Made by a program: the position numbers and the translations under genes. A stretch of DNA of 64,000 nt from Ustulina deusta (lineage: Eukaryota > Ascomycota > Sordariomycetes > Xylariales > Xylariaceae). Positions 35,990 through 48,443 of this stretch are shown piece by piece (the stretch's first letter is position 1; each line of letters opens with the position of its first letter). The notes under the pieces were generated by a model that was not told where the DNA came from, did not search any database, and worked only from the letters and a program-made list of their open reading frames with translations. The stretch is from NCBI GenBank assembly GCA_023159155.1, contig JAJNNX010000026.1:186001-250000 (forward strand). Reading direction: 5' to 3'.

Positions 35990-38279
35990 CTACCTTTTTT
36001 TAAAACTAAAAGTTTAGATATAATTTTAATTCGAAGTTACTAATAATAGCAGGTTTGTATAGCTTTTCTATAGCATACTGCTTTATTATTATTTTTGTAA
36101 TTGTTTGTAAATTTGTTGGTTGCTACTATATATATTTATTTTTATAGTTTTATAAGGAGTCCGGGGGCTTTTTTATAAGTTTTGTAGAATTAGTTAAGCT
36201 TAACTAGTATGTTTTTAAAATTCTAAGCTGTATACTAAGTATTGTTAGGATTGTAGCTTTTTTAGGCAACCTAGTATTGTAGTTCTTTGTTTTTTTTGTA
36301 TATTTTTGATTGTTTGATTTGTTCGACTTCGAATTCTGCTTTGCTATTAATATTTTTGGCCGGGAGCAGTAATTAAATTTGCTAAAATAAAAAGTTATTG
36401 CTTGCTTTTTATAATTGGTTAGTATAAAACAAGTTTTTTATTATATAAAAGTTAAATAAATCAAAAATATAGCTAAATTTTTGTTTTTTTAGAATTTTAA
36501 AAAGGCTAACTAATTATAAATCTAATCTAGTAGTTAGTACTTACGTTACAAAACCTTTCTTTTTTAAAAAGATTTTGTTTTTTATTTTAAAGTTTATTAA
36601 ATGTTTTTTTTTATTAGTTTATAGTTTATATTATTTTTATGCAAAAGTTGCAGCTTTATATATTATTTTTTAAACGTTTTAGGTTTAATAAATTAATTCG
36701 AGTATTTATTGCTTAGGATTAAAATTTATAACTGTTTTATTAAGGTTTACTATTAAAAAGTTTTATATATTTATTTTTATTGCTATTTTTAGTAATAATA
36801 TATTAATTAATAAATATTATAAAAAATTATATATAAAATCTAAAGTAAAAAAATAAATATTCTAGTTATTTTGGTATTTATTAATATAAAAATAGAATTA
36901 TTAATCTAGTTTTTAATTAATTAATTTTATTGTTTTTTAGGTCTAAAAATAATAAGCGCTGCTAAAGCAGTGCTTAGTGCTTATAAAACTATTAATTATT
37001 GCTATAAACTTAAAAATAAATAGTCCTGCGTTATTTAATATTTATATGTTTAATATATTTAAAAATTTATATAAACTTTTATAATATTATATAGCTAGTA
37101 ATTCTATAATATTAGTCTTTTTGCTAAGTAAAGTTGCAATTAAATAGCTAAACTTATTTATAAATATTTATATATAGTTATAACCCTATTGGTTAAGTAA
37201 TATATTTTTACTATTTATTACTATATATTGCTATATTATAGATAGTATAAATAATAAGTAAAAAAAGCTAGAAGTTTTATTTTGTAGTATCTTATTTTTT
37301 TTATAGTTATAGTAATTATATATATATTATTTATAATTATATTTTAAATAAAGCTAGTAGTATTTTTCTTTTAATATTTTAATTGTTTTATATTAGCTTT
37401 AGTATATAATAATTAGAAATATATAAGCTTTTTAAATTAGGGCTATATAAAAAAAGATAATTTTATTTAAAGTAACTTTAGATATATATAGCTTTTTGTT
37501 TTTGTTTTTTAGTTTTTATAGTTAGTTCTTTTGTTTAATTAGATCTATTAGGTTAGCTTTTTAGAAAATATTAGGCAAAATATCTATAGTTAATATAAAA
37601 CTTAGTATTTTATTAAAAAGGACTAGTATTATTGTTTTTTTTTTAGCTTTTTTAGCTTTTATTATAAAAAGCTTTATTATTTTTTTTAATAAAGTATTAG
37701 TTACTATGTTTTTTTGTTTTAGTTAGTACTAAAAAGTAATATTAAAGTTTAATAAAAAGTTAGCTTAGTAGACTTGTTACGTTAATAAAATCTGTTTATT
37801 TAAAAAATATAGTAAAGCTTAATAATTAATTATTATAAAGAATTTAGTTTTTAAAAGTTCTAAGTAGTAATGTTCTAAAGTTTATACTACTGCTAAAAAT
37901 TCCTAGTTTTAAATCGGGTAAGCTTGCTTAGTTAATATTATTGTTTTAAAAAAATACTTTATAGGTTTCTAGGTTATATTTTTTTATTATTACTAAATAA
38001 TTTTTCTTGTTGCGTTATGTAAGGTATCTATTTCTATTTGTGTTAGTTAGCTAGGCCTAAAAAAAGCTAGAACTAGGGCTTTATATACTAATAGTTTTAT
38101 ATATTTAAAAGTTTGTTTTTGTTTTAGTCCTATTATAAATAGCTTGTTTTTTTTTAGTAGTTAATTTAAAAGGGCAGCTATTTTACTAGTATAGTAGGTA
38201 AATATACAAACATAGTTGCAGAGCCTAAAAAATAACCAAATTAATTTAGTATTTTTAAAATTATTAAAGTTCTAATTTA

Positions 38280-38500
38280 GGATTGCTTAGATTTTAGCAG
38301 GGTTAATTTTAATTTTTATTTTAGTTTTTATAATTATTTCTAAGTAATTAATAATAAGCGTATTAAAACAAGACTTTTTAATATTTTTTTAGTACTTAGC
38401 TTAATATAAGCAATAGATTATTTTTTTGCAATAAGTCTAATACTATTTTTTAGTTTTAAAATAAATTAAAATATTATTTATATAAACGTTTATAAATTTA
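38280..38500 (-). pseudogene. Reverse transcriptase relic of element D
   Basis: Minus strand reads NKFINVYINNILIYFKTKK; YINNIL (38467-38484) is a RIP-altered YIDDIL. Downstream readable pieces (FNTLIINYLEIII, KIKINPAKI) fit the gypsy pattern FxxxEVxYLGxIV...IxMDPAKI. Confidence 0.78.
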
Positions 38501-40140
38501 TTTAAAAGTTTTTAGATTTATATATTAATAAAAGCTTGCTATTATATAGGTCCTATTTTTAAACCAAATAGTAAGACTTTTTATTAAAATATTTTTTTAT
38601 AAGTTTAAAAAAATATAAAGTAATATAATTCTAAAGTTAGTAATAATTAATAAAAAGCTTTAATAATATCTAGCTTTATAAAACAGGTTATATTATAATA
38701 ATTAAATATAGTACTACTAATATTTAGAACTAATATAATTCTATTTTTTAAATATATATTTTTTTATTAGTAATTAATTATAAATTTATATTTGGTTAAC
38801 TTAAGTTTAAGTATAAATAAAACAAACATAGCGTTTAAGTTTATATTTTATTTAATAAAATCTATAGTTAGTAGCTTATTTATAAATTTCTTTTTAAAAA
38901 GAATAAACTATATAGGTATTTAGTATTAGTAGGGTTCTAAGGCATATTTTTTATTATTAAGTTCTAGTACTATATCGAACCTTAGTTATAATAGTAATAA
39001 AGTTTTAGATTTCTTTTTTAAAAAAAACTTTTTTAAATATAATAATTAAAAAAATAAAAAATTTTATATTAACTTTATATATTTAAAGTTTTTTTTTTTT
39101 AAAAATAAAATAAGTTTATTATTAAAAATCTTTTATAGTACTACTTAGTTAATCTAAGTCTATTTTTTTTATAAAATATTAATCACTTTTAAGTTTTTTT
39201 TAAGTAGTTTAGTATTATTATTTTTAGTTGTTATAAATTTAATTATAATAAGTTTTTATAAAGTTTTTTTAGTTAACTATTTTTACCTGTTCTAATAAAA
39301 ATAGTTCTAAAGGTTTTGCAAAATTTTTTTAATAATAGTTTGGTTTTTTTTTTTTTTTAGAGGTTATTATACAGACCTTTTTTGTTTTAGGTTTAAAAGT
39401 CCTAAGTTTTTTTTATATTTTTTTAATCTTAGTTATATTTAGAATAATTATTTTAGTTCTAAAGGGTTGTTTTAATATTTAATAATATTTTTTTAATACT
39501 TGATTGTATTAATTAGTATTTTTTTATATTTTTAGGTCTATAATTTGTTATTTATAGCTAAATAGTTTAATTATAATTATAAAAGAAAACTAAGCTAATA
39601 AAAATAAATTATCTAATTAGATTAATTATTGTTTTTAAGTTTTTATTAGAATATTTTGCTTTATTAACTATTTAATATTAATAATAATATTATAACTAAA
39701 GTTAGTAACTTAGAACGTTTGGTTTTTAAACTATTAACTATTAATTTTTATTATATATATTAAATATTTATAAACTTTACTAACTACTTTGCTATAGTAG
39801 TTGCGGAGTTTTTAAAGTTTTACTAAATGGACTACTTTTGTTTTTAGCTATTGCTTGATTTATTATATAAATTTATAGCTAATTATTAAAAAAGTATAAG
39901 CTTTAATATTATATAAAGCTAAAGTTTTTATTTTAATACTATTAACTTATAACTTAGTAAATATTTTAAAAATAATTGATTTGTTTTAGCTATATATTTT
40001 AGTTAAAATAAATAAAAGGACTAATAAAAAAACTTTTGTTAGTCCTACTTGTTTTTTAAGTTAGATAAATTACCCGAGCTATTCTTGTTAGGTGCTTTTT
40101 TTGCTAGCTAAATACCTAAGACCTTAGGTTTTTAGTTAAA

Positions 40141-40182
40141 GCAGTTAATTAATATATGCCCTTTTTTATTATAAATAAAGTA
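40141..40182 (-). pseudogene. Gag zinc-knuckle relic of element D
   Basis: Minus strand reads YFIYNKKGHILINC. The spacing is that of a CCHC knuckle (C-x2-C-x4-H-x4-C), with both leading Cys turned to Tyr (TGT/TGC to TAT/TAC, a G-to-A change). Confidence 0.65.
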
Positions 40183-41643
40183 GGTTTTATTATTTTAATA
40201 GGTTTTTTTTATTTTTATAATTAAGGCCTATTTTAACTATTTTAAAATAAATATTTTAGAACTTTTAAAGTTTGCTAAAGGTTAATAGTTAGGTTTGCTA
40301 AAAACTTAATTATTTAAGTTTGATCTTTTTTTAATTAAGCTTATAAGTTTAGTTTGTTAGCAATTTTTATAAGCTTGCTTAGTGTTATATACTAATTTAA
40401 TAACTTTATTAATAAATAATTTATAAAAAATATTTAGATTTATAAAAGCTTTATATAAGTTTTTTTCTAAGTTTATATAAAGATAGTCTTATAATTTATA
40501 TTTTTATTATAATTCTATAAGTTAATACTTTTAGGCTAAGCTATTAAATATAAAAATAAATTTATTAATATTTTTATTTGTTTTATATATATAAACTTTA
40601 AATGTTTTATAAATAATAACTGTTTAGTTAAAATTATAATAAACTATTAATAAAACTTAGATTATTTTTATAATATTATTAAATAGTTTTTTAATTAAAT
40701 AAAAATATATTTTTATAGATTTTTTAGTACGCTTTTTTAATTAGCTTATAATATATTAAAATTAGTTATTTTTAGTTTAGAAAGTAGTAATATTTTTGTT
40801 TAACTTTTTTACTAGTTTATAGACCTAATTATTAAACAGGTTTTTATTTTTTGTAAACTTGCTAGGATTAGTTCTTTGTATTTTAGCTTTTTTAGCGTAA
40901 AAGGGGTTTAAAGCAGTTATAAGTAAGTTAATAGGTCGAAAAACAGGTAGAGTAGCAAAGCTAGAAAGTTTAAAGTTAGTACTTTTAAATATGCTTTTTA
41001 TAGTTAAGTTATAATAGTTTTTTAAAAGCGCTAGAGTAAACGTAGCAAAGGATCGGCGTTCTATTTTTTCTAGTTATTAAAAAAGTTCTGCCAGAACTAA
41101 CGCAGAATTGCAAGCTTATATAGCTCTAATATTTTCTGTTATATTTTTAGGTATGTTATTTATATTAGGTTGTTCTAGCTCTAGTTTAGATTTTGCTTTT
41201 TTAGGTCCTAATTTTTTGTTTTTTTTAGGTTTTAATTTTTTGTTTTTTTTTTTAAATATTAGTTTACTTAAGGTATCTATAAAAAAATCTAGTACAAAAT
41301 ATTCTTTTTTTTCTATAGAGGTAAAGATTTTAGGATTATTTAAAAGTAATAGGCTAGTTATACTTTATAACTAGAATTGTTTTAATTGTTTAAATACCCG
41401 AGGTAGAATTAAAGTATTTAAAGTTAGGTTTTTTGTAGGTTGTTTGTTTTTAAATAGCATAAAAGTCGAAAGTCTTATTATAGTTATATTAAAGTTAAGT
41501 TTATATTATAAAATATATAATTTTTAATATTAAATATATAACTAGAAAAAAGAAGTTTATTTATATTTTACTAATTATAGCAAAATAAAAAATATATATT
41601 TTATTAAACGTTTATTAATAAATAATCGGTAAACTTAAAGTAG

Positions 41644-41882
41644 TGCTACGTTTAGTTAAGTAAAGTTTTTATAGCTAATTTATTAATATTATAAACAAAA
41701 ACTCTAAGCTAAAAAAAAGAAAAAAAAAAAAAAAAGAAATTAGAGTTTATAGGGTGGATAGATATGGACTCTGTGTGTGTGGCTGCAGAAGTATGGGCTG
41801 GTCCGTACATAGACCTTCTATTTTATTGCCCTGTGGGTCTGGAGTCCTTGCAGGTCTCGCTAAGACTGTACTAACTGTTACA
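41644..41882. repeat. Right LTR of element D
   Basis: 239 bp. The first half is RIPed, but the last ~130 bp keep normal GC (GGACTCTGTGTGTGTGGCTG ... CTAACTGTTACA). Confidence 0.9.
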
Positions 41883-41887
41883 GTATT

Positions 41888-42343
41888 TAATTAATAAAAA
41901 AGTCAAAAGCGTACAAGCAAGTTTAGTAACAAATTATTACTAATGTTAAAAAGTTATTTCTATTTAAGTTCTAAGAACTAAATAAATGCTTAAATTAAAT
42001 AGTAAAAAAAAAACTATTTAAAGTAGATATAACAAATATATTTATAACTTTTATAGCTATTTCTTTTTTATTATTAATTGTGATTACGGCCCTTTGCTTA
42101 ATTATTACTTGGTTACTATAAGTAATTCCGTTAATTACTTAATTATTTTTAGTAATCTTATTAATTATTTGGTTACTTTTAGTAATTCTGTTAATTATTT
42201 TTTCCTTAGCAGTAACTTATTACGTGATCTGTAACCATAGCGCCCCCTAGCCGTGTACCCCGGGAATCTGTTATGCAATCCAGCCACACATGGACCTGCG
42301 CTAGGTCTTCCCTACCAAGCCGTATGCTTGTTGGTCCGTAACA
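41888..42343. repeat. Right LTR of element C, second part
   Basis: 456 bp that complete the LTR begun at 35680. The final ~130 bp (from GCGCCCCCTAGCC) have normal composition and end CCGTAACA before the TTTAG duplication. Confidence 0.9.
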
Positions 42344-43069
42344 TTTAGTTCAAATAGCAGTTATACAAAGATTTTTTTAGCTAATTTGTTTTTTAATTAT
42401 ATATATATTTATATAATATCTTAAAGTTCGCCTAAAACATTAAAGTTATAAATTAGAAAAAGTTCTAATACAAATAGTAGTTTTTGGCTTATTTACTAGA
42501 TTGTTAGCAATTAAATAAGTATTATTTTTTTTTTAGTATTATTATAGCTTTATATAATAAGTCGGAACTTTTTATATAGCTTAGTTATTTTTTTTTGATT
42601 TTTTATATAAGCTAGGACTTAAAAATATAAATATTGCTATATTTTATTAGATTATATTTTATAAATTAAAATATGCTTTGTATAATAAGATTATTAATTT
42701 TAATAATATTAAATTTTTTAAATAGGGCTCCGGGTGTATTAATAATACTATTTTTGTATAGCTTAACAGTTAAAATATAGTTCTGTTCTTTTTTAGGGGT
42801 TAAGAACAGTTAACTAATCTATTATATAAAGGTTATATAAAATATTATAGCTTTTAGGGGTTATTTGTATTTTTTTTGTATAATAGGGGCTTAAAAGGGT
42901 TATATTTCGTTTTTTTTTTTTAGTATATTCGTCCAAAATATTTTTTTTAGTTATATAGTAATAATACTTAATCTATATTTATTTAAACTTGATTGGGCCG
43001 TTTATTAAATTAATAATTATATTAGATTTTTTAATTAATTTGATTTTGTATGGTCTATTTTAGCTTTTT

Positions 43070-43370
43070 TTTTTTTACTATACTATTATTTTGTTGTATA
43101 GAAGTAATAAAAATATATTATATAAGGTTAGCCTGTTATACTAGTTAATTATATAGTTAATTTTAACTTTTGCTTTTTTGTTATATAATATTTTTATAGC
43201 TTTTTTAATTGCTTTAGCTTTTTATATAATATTAAGTAAAAAGAATAAGTTCTAATTAATTTTAAGGTAAGCTCTAAAGATAAAAAAGGTTAATATAAAG
43301 CTGTTTAGCCTAGTAGTATTATTTAAAACTTTAACTGCTATTTAAAAGATTAATTTATTTTTTATATAAT
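43070..43370 (-). pseudogene. Integrase C-terminal relic of element B
   Basis: Minus-strand pieces: LQIAVKVLNN, FFIFRAYLKI and IQKAKAIKKAIKILYNKKAK. They resemble the segment of fungal copia-like polyproteins with pattern LQxAVKAxNDxxGPxGLVPTLLVFGAYPRI...RAxAIxKAMxExRxLxAxRQV, in RIP-worn form. Judged by eye from memory of the family. Confidence 0.6.
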
Positions 43371-43580
43371 TACTAATTTTAGTTTTTAGTATGTTATATA
43401 TATAACAAAAGGGGCCATATGCTTTTTTGATCTTGCTAATTATTTAGTACGCTTTAATAAATATTATATAGCATTAGGTGTTTATAATCTTTGTTTAGTT
43501 TTAAAATTCTTTAGATAAAAAGTTTATATTTAGGTTATATATAATATAGTTAGAAAGTTTTTAATATATATTAATCTAGC

Positions 43581-43856
43581 TGTCGGATGGGTCTACCCGG
43601 GGTAGTGTGAGCGTACATGGTGCCGTACGCCAGGGCAGATCTGTTGAGGCAAACACCATACAATCTATTGTACTATGTCTGATGCCTATCGAAAGGAAAG
43701 GAAAGAAGGGAACTATTCGGCAGGTGCGAGAGGTGCCAGATATACCCCTTCGTATTCGTACGAATACGAATGCGAAGGGTCCACCTGACCCCTAGCCACC
43801 TGGGCTGGCCATGGTCCGAATAAAGCGTACGATTGACCTGGAATACTATTCCAACA
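43581..43856 (+). mobile_element. Solo LTR of family E, copy 2
   Basis: 276 bp, TGTCGGATGGGT to CTATTCCAACA, flanked by CTAGC (43576-43580) and CTAGT (43857-43861). Inverted, nearly identical copy of 30446-30721. Normal GC content. It sits in element B, outside C. Confidence 0.88.
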
Positions 43857-45589
43857 CTAGTACTTATATAATACTTTTTAAATATTTTATATAAATATTA
43901 ATTTAAAAAAGGTTATTGTTTAAAAAAATATAATAGTATTAATAATATAAAAAATTTGCTTATTGTTTATTTATATAATATTAATTATAATTTTATAATT
44001 AAAATTATAATTATTTTTAATTAAAAATTTAAATTATTAAAGTATTAGGTTATATAATTAATAGTAGTAATAAAATTTTTAGATTTTTTTTTAGAATTAA
44101 ATAGTTAATATTATATCTTATATAATTAAGTATTATATATAGTCTTTTTATATAAAGGTGTTTAAATTAATAGTATAGTTATTATAACTCTGTTTTAGTA
44201 AAGTATAGTCCGGTTTTATAGGGGTTTATATTAAAGAATGGGTGTTTTTATTTATATATAATAAGAATAGTTTTTTTATTTTTTTGTATAATAATATTTT
44301 TTATATTATTAAAGTAAGTTTGCAAGCGGTTAGTGTTCTTTAGCAAAAATAGGAATAATGTTGGGCTATTTAGAATATAGTATATTGTTGTACTAAAAGA
44401 ATTATCTATTTGTACAGTGCTTATAGCAGTAATTGTATTGCTACTGCTAAACTTAATATTTGTACTGCTTAGGGTCTAGTTTATTTTTATATAAAAGTAA
44501 AATCTATAATAAGTTTTTAATTATGTTTTTATTATTATTAAGTAGTTTAAAGCGCTTATATTTTAAAGTTTGTTTTAGTACTTTATATAATACTAATTGC
44601 TAAAAATAAACTAGTCGGATAGTATATTTATTTTATAATTTTAAATATTTTTTTTAGTTATATAGTAAATAAAAGCACTATTTATAAAAAATTAGATTAA
44701 TTAGCTATTAGATTTTTTGTTAAATTTTTTGTTACTTTTGTCTAACTTAAAATATTTTTTATATTTTATTAAAAATATTAAAAATTTGTTAGGTATAGGG
44801 ATATTATTATTAATTATTTTATATAAATTAAAATATTAGTTTTTTATATAAGCCTATTTTTAAGGTATATGTTTGGTTGATTAATAATTTTTTTTGTGGT
44901 ATATAAAGCACTTTTTGTTTATACGGTAATTTTAACTGTTTTGGTTTTTTAATTAGTCTTTTTATATATTTAGTTTGCTTAAAGGTTTAGGGTATTTGTA
45001 CTACTGGTTTTTTATATAGTTCTTCTAGTTATATTTTTTATTTATATAATAGGCCTTATGGTTTTTTTGTATGAAGTGCTTTAATAAATTGTTTATTGCT
45101 ACGCAAATATATGCTTTAAAGTTTAAAAAAAAACTTTTATATAAAAGCTTTTAGAATATAAGTGCTATAGCTAACTTTAATACTTTTTAATATATTTATA
45201 TAATAGTTATACTAAGTTGGATTTTTTTTTAATAGTTTGTATTAAATATTTTTTATATTTTTGCAAGCTTATTAATTATAATTTTTAGTACTTTATATAA
45301 TACTAGATTTAGGTTTTTTTTATTTATTTATATAAACATAATTATAGTCTAGTTAGCTTAGTATTAGCTATAGTTTATATTAGTATTAAAGTAGGTATTT
45401 ATTATATAATAGATTTTATTTTAAGTTTTATTAGCTCTAATATAATAAATAAAAAGGTTTTTTATATAACTTTTTAAAATAGTTAGAAATATAGTATAAT
45501 ATTAGTTTTTTGTAATTCTGAACTATTAATAAATATTTATAAATAAATATATTTTGTTATAAAATAAATTATATAGCTTATTTATATAG

Positions 45590-45612
45590 TTTTTTTTTTT
45601 TTTTTTTTTTTT
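45590..45612. repeat. T23 homopolymer
   Basis: Uninterrupted run of 23 T in the degraded interior of element B. Confidence 0.9.
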
Positions 45613-46554
45613 AAAATTATATATATTTTTTAGAAAGATTATTCTATTTTATATATCTTTTATAAAAAATAGGTTTAAAAAAGGATTATTAGTTATTAGG
45701 TCTAGTATTATATAAAGGTATGCTTGTTATATAGGGGTTTAAAAGGGGTTATAAATAATAAAGTATTTGTATACTAATTAAAAGTTAGGTTTATAGTTTA
45801 CTTTTATTGTTTGATTATATATAGGTTTAGAAGTATTTTAAAACTTGATAGTAAGTTATATGAACTAAGCAGCGTGGTTTTTAAGGGTATAGAATTATAT
45901 GTTCTAAGTAGGATTAGGTTGTATAAGTTCTAGATGTTTGATTTTTAGTTTTTGTTCTGTTTATATAATAGGCTTAGGGGCTAGAGTAAGCTAAGGGGTA
46001 AAAGTAGGTTAAGGAGTAGGGGTAGGCTGAGGGGGAGTAAGTTAAAATTGTTGATTTGGTATAGAGGAGATTAAGGGCTATTGTATAAAAGGTAATAGGG
46101 TAGGTTAAATAATTAAAAGCTTAAAGGAACTTTTAGTTAGTTTAAATTTATTTTATGTAATTTAAGCAAAGTTTTTTATATATATGCTTAGGTTTATTTA
46201 TAGTTGTACTTTTTTATATATAATAATATTGTAAAGTTTTATATAAACGTTTATATAAAGTTTTCTGAAATATTTAAATATTTATTTTATAAAATCTTTT
46301 TTATATATTTTTTAAAATATTTATTTATTATTAATTATATAGTTATATTTTTTAATTTAATAAGCTATATATATATTAAATATTAGTTTTATTATATTAT
46401 TTAGGTTAATAAGTTTATTTTAATATTAAAAATTAACTATTTTTTATATATTTTTAAGCTAATATTAAGTTTTTATATAATTTTTTTGTATATAAATTGT
46501 AAGTATGCTTTAGTAGTTTTTTATATATTATATAATATGTTTAATATTATAATA

Positions 46555-46556
<2 letters not shown>

Positions 46557-46588
<32 letters not shown>
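46557..46588. repeat. A32 homopolymer
   Basis: Uninterrupted run of 32 A in the interior of element B, about 360 bp from its right LTR. It could be a slippage-grown RIP product or a trace of a poly(A)-tailed insertion; no flanking duplication was seen. Confidence 0.9.
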
Positions 46589-46591
<3 letters not shown>

Positions 46592-46950
46592 TATTTAGTT
46601 ATTATATAATAGTATAATTAAAGGTAGCATAATTATGTGCTATTTTTGTTTTTTTTATATAGTATTTTTAATATTTCTTATAAAAAATTAATATTTATAT
46701 ATTAAAAATTAGATTTTTGTTATTTTTTTTATAATAATTAAATATATTTAAATATTTTATAGTATAAAATATTTATTTTATTTTATATAGTATTACTAAT
46801 GTTTTTTTGCAAAAAAGTAGTATTATATAATAAAGATTTTAAAATGCAATATAAAAACTTATTTGTATAGGTTTAATTTTATTATTACTTTTGTTAATTT
46901 GTAGTATTTTTTTGCAATTTTTTTTAAATGTTTTTATAACTACTAATTAA

Positions 46951-47251
46951 TATTAAATAAGCTTTATATAATATATTATATATAAAACAAATAATATATA
47001 TAGATAAAATATAATATAATATATTATATTATTTATATAAAAAAAAAAAAAAAAGAATGTTTATATAAAGTATAAGTTTTTTATATTTATGTAAGAGCTT
47101 ATGTTATTGTATGAACTAACATAACAAAGGGGAAGTAAGGTCCCTTTTGTCCGGCCGAAGTCCGGCTAACATCCGTACAACATCCGAGCGTGAACTTGTA
47201 CTCTGTACGAGTTGCATAATAAGGTTGTAACTAATGCTAGTTATTCCAAAA
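46951..47251. repeat. Right LTR of element B
   Basis: 301 bp. The AT-rich first half is RIPed; the second half, from GGGGAAGTAAGGTCCC on, keeps normal GC. Ends ATTCCAAAA, where the solo copy has ATTCCAACA. Confidence 0.82.
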
Positions 47252-47479
47252 TTTTGGCTATTTTATTAATGCTCTGATTAAGTTTTTAGCCTTTTGGTTG
47301 GAGCTTTATAAATATAAGCTAGTAGTTTGACATATAGTAATAATTATAATATATAATATAGTTTTTTATATTTAGGTTTTTTTTTTTAGCTTTAGTCCTT
47401 GTATTAGCGCAGGGGCATTTAATAAAAGTGCTTTTTGAGTTTTTTTTTTGATTGTTTTAGTAGCTTTTGCAATTATTAT

Positions 47480-48080
47480 TAGTTTAGTATTATTAGTAGC
47501 TTTTATAGTTTTAATAATTTTATTTAGAATGATTTTTTTTTTAATTGTTTATAGGATTGTTTAAGTTATTTTAGTTGTTAGAAAGTTCAAAAGTATTAAA
47601 AGCATTTTTTTTAATAATTTTCTTAGAAATATAAGTTATGCTTAAGATTATAGCTTTTTAGTATAGTTTAGTAGCAATAGTCTAGTATTATAAAGTATTA
47701 TTTATAATAGTATTACAATAAATATTTTAAAAAAAAGTAACTTAGGCTAGATAAGTATTCTATAAAACTTTTTTTAAGTTAGTAATAAGTTTAAATAAGT
47801 TTATTATTTTAGTACTTTTTAAGTAAGCTTTAAAAATCTTATTAAACTATTTGTTTGTTTATTTAGTTAGGTTTTTAATAGGTTTTCTAGCTATAAAGTT
47901 AATAAAAGCTTTATATTCTAACTTATATTTAAACTTTAAAGCACGTTAGGCTATATTTCTAAGCTTTTTAAAGTTATTATACTATTTATTAATTGTTTAG
48001 TTAGCTTTTATTTATATTAAGCAGTAGTTCGAATAGATTATTTTATATATTTATTCGGCAAGCTTAATAAGCTTAGTTCA
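47480..48080 (-). pseudogene. Probable gag-region relic of element A
   Basis: A minus-strand frame here is interrupted almost only by TAG and TAA. Readable parts include KLRNIA, RALKFKYKLEYKAFINFIAR and IFKAYLKSTKIINLFKLITN. Restoring Gln/Trp/Arg at the stops is what RIP predicts, so a real coding frame is likely. Position next to the right LTR suggests gag, but no motif proves it. Confidence 0.45.
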
Positions 48081-48443
48081 GTAGTTAATATAATATTTAA
48101 AAATAGTTTTATAGCATTGTTTAATGTTTTAATATAATGCTTTTCTAATAATTATTAGTTTTATATATATTATAGTATTAAAATTAACAGTTCTAATAAA
48201 AAAGAAATCGCTTATTTATAGCACGCTTAGTAGTTTAGGCCATAAAGCTTGCTTTTTTTTTAGAACTATATATTTTTAAAGGTTGCAGTTATAAGCGCTA
48301 GTAATAAAGTCTTTCTTTTATAGCAAAAAGTCTTTTAAAAAATTAAACATAATAATATATTATTTAAATATAGTAGCAATTTTTATATATTTTTAACTAA
48401 AAATCGTTTATAATAAAATATAAAGATTAATAAAACTTTTAAT

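Larger units (their letters stand above)
35750..41882 (-). mobile_element. Ty3/gypsy LTR retrotransposon D, inserted in the LTR of C
   Basis: LTRs 35750-35989 (240 bp) and 41644-41882 (239 bp), TG...CA in the right copy, with GTATT on both sides (35745-35749, 41883-41887). Total 6.13 kb. On the minus strand a gag-type zinc-knuckle relic (about 40.14-40.18 kb) lies upstream of a reverse transcriptase relic (about 38.3-38.5 kb). It is the innermost, and therefore among the latest, of the nested full-length elements. It is nevertheless heavily RIPed. Confidence 0.9.
28032..42343 (-). mobile_element. Ty3/gypsy LTR retrotransposon C
   Basis: Left LTR 28032-28557 is 526 bp. The right LTR is split into 35680-35749 and 41888-42343, together exactly 526 bp. 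TSD TTTAG at 28027-28031 and 42344-42348. Without inserts the element is about 7.5 kb. Minus-strand reverse transcriptase (about 31.6-31.8 kb) precedes integrase (about 30.0-30.3 kb) in transcript order, the gypsy arrangement. The 5' LTR is therefore the right, interrupted one. All frames are broken. Confidence 0.88.
25331..47251 (-). mobile_element. Ty1/copia-like LTR retrotransposon B
   Basis: Direct LTRs 25331-25629 and 46951-47251 (299 and 301 bp), flanked by TTTTA (25326-25330) and TTTTG (47252-47256), one G-to-A apart. Removing the C and E inserts leaves about 7.3 kb. Minus-strand relics are ordered integrase (about 43.1-43.4 kb) then RNase H (about 27.2-27.4 kb). With the direction of transcription from right to left this gives integrase before RNase H at the end, which fits the copia order better than gypsy. 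Element C split it between these domains. Fully inactivated by RIP-type stops. Confidence 0.8.

Noticed and set aside
41108..41374. 88-residue plus-strand frame as a membrane protein
   Set aside because: It is antisense to the gag region of element D; the hydrophobic look comes from reading Lys-rich sequence in reverse.
43607..43795. 62-residue open frame in the E repeat as a gene
   Set aside because: It lies fully inside a solo LTR and occurs also in the inverted copy at 30446; it has no domain and depends on repeat composition.
30446..43856. A 13-kb element bounded by inverted 276-bp repeats
   Set aside because: Each 276-bp copy is separately flanked by its own duplication (CTTAT; CTAGC/CTAGT), so they are independent solo LTRs.
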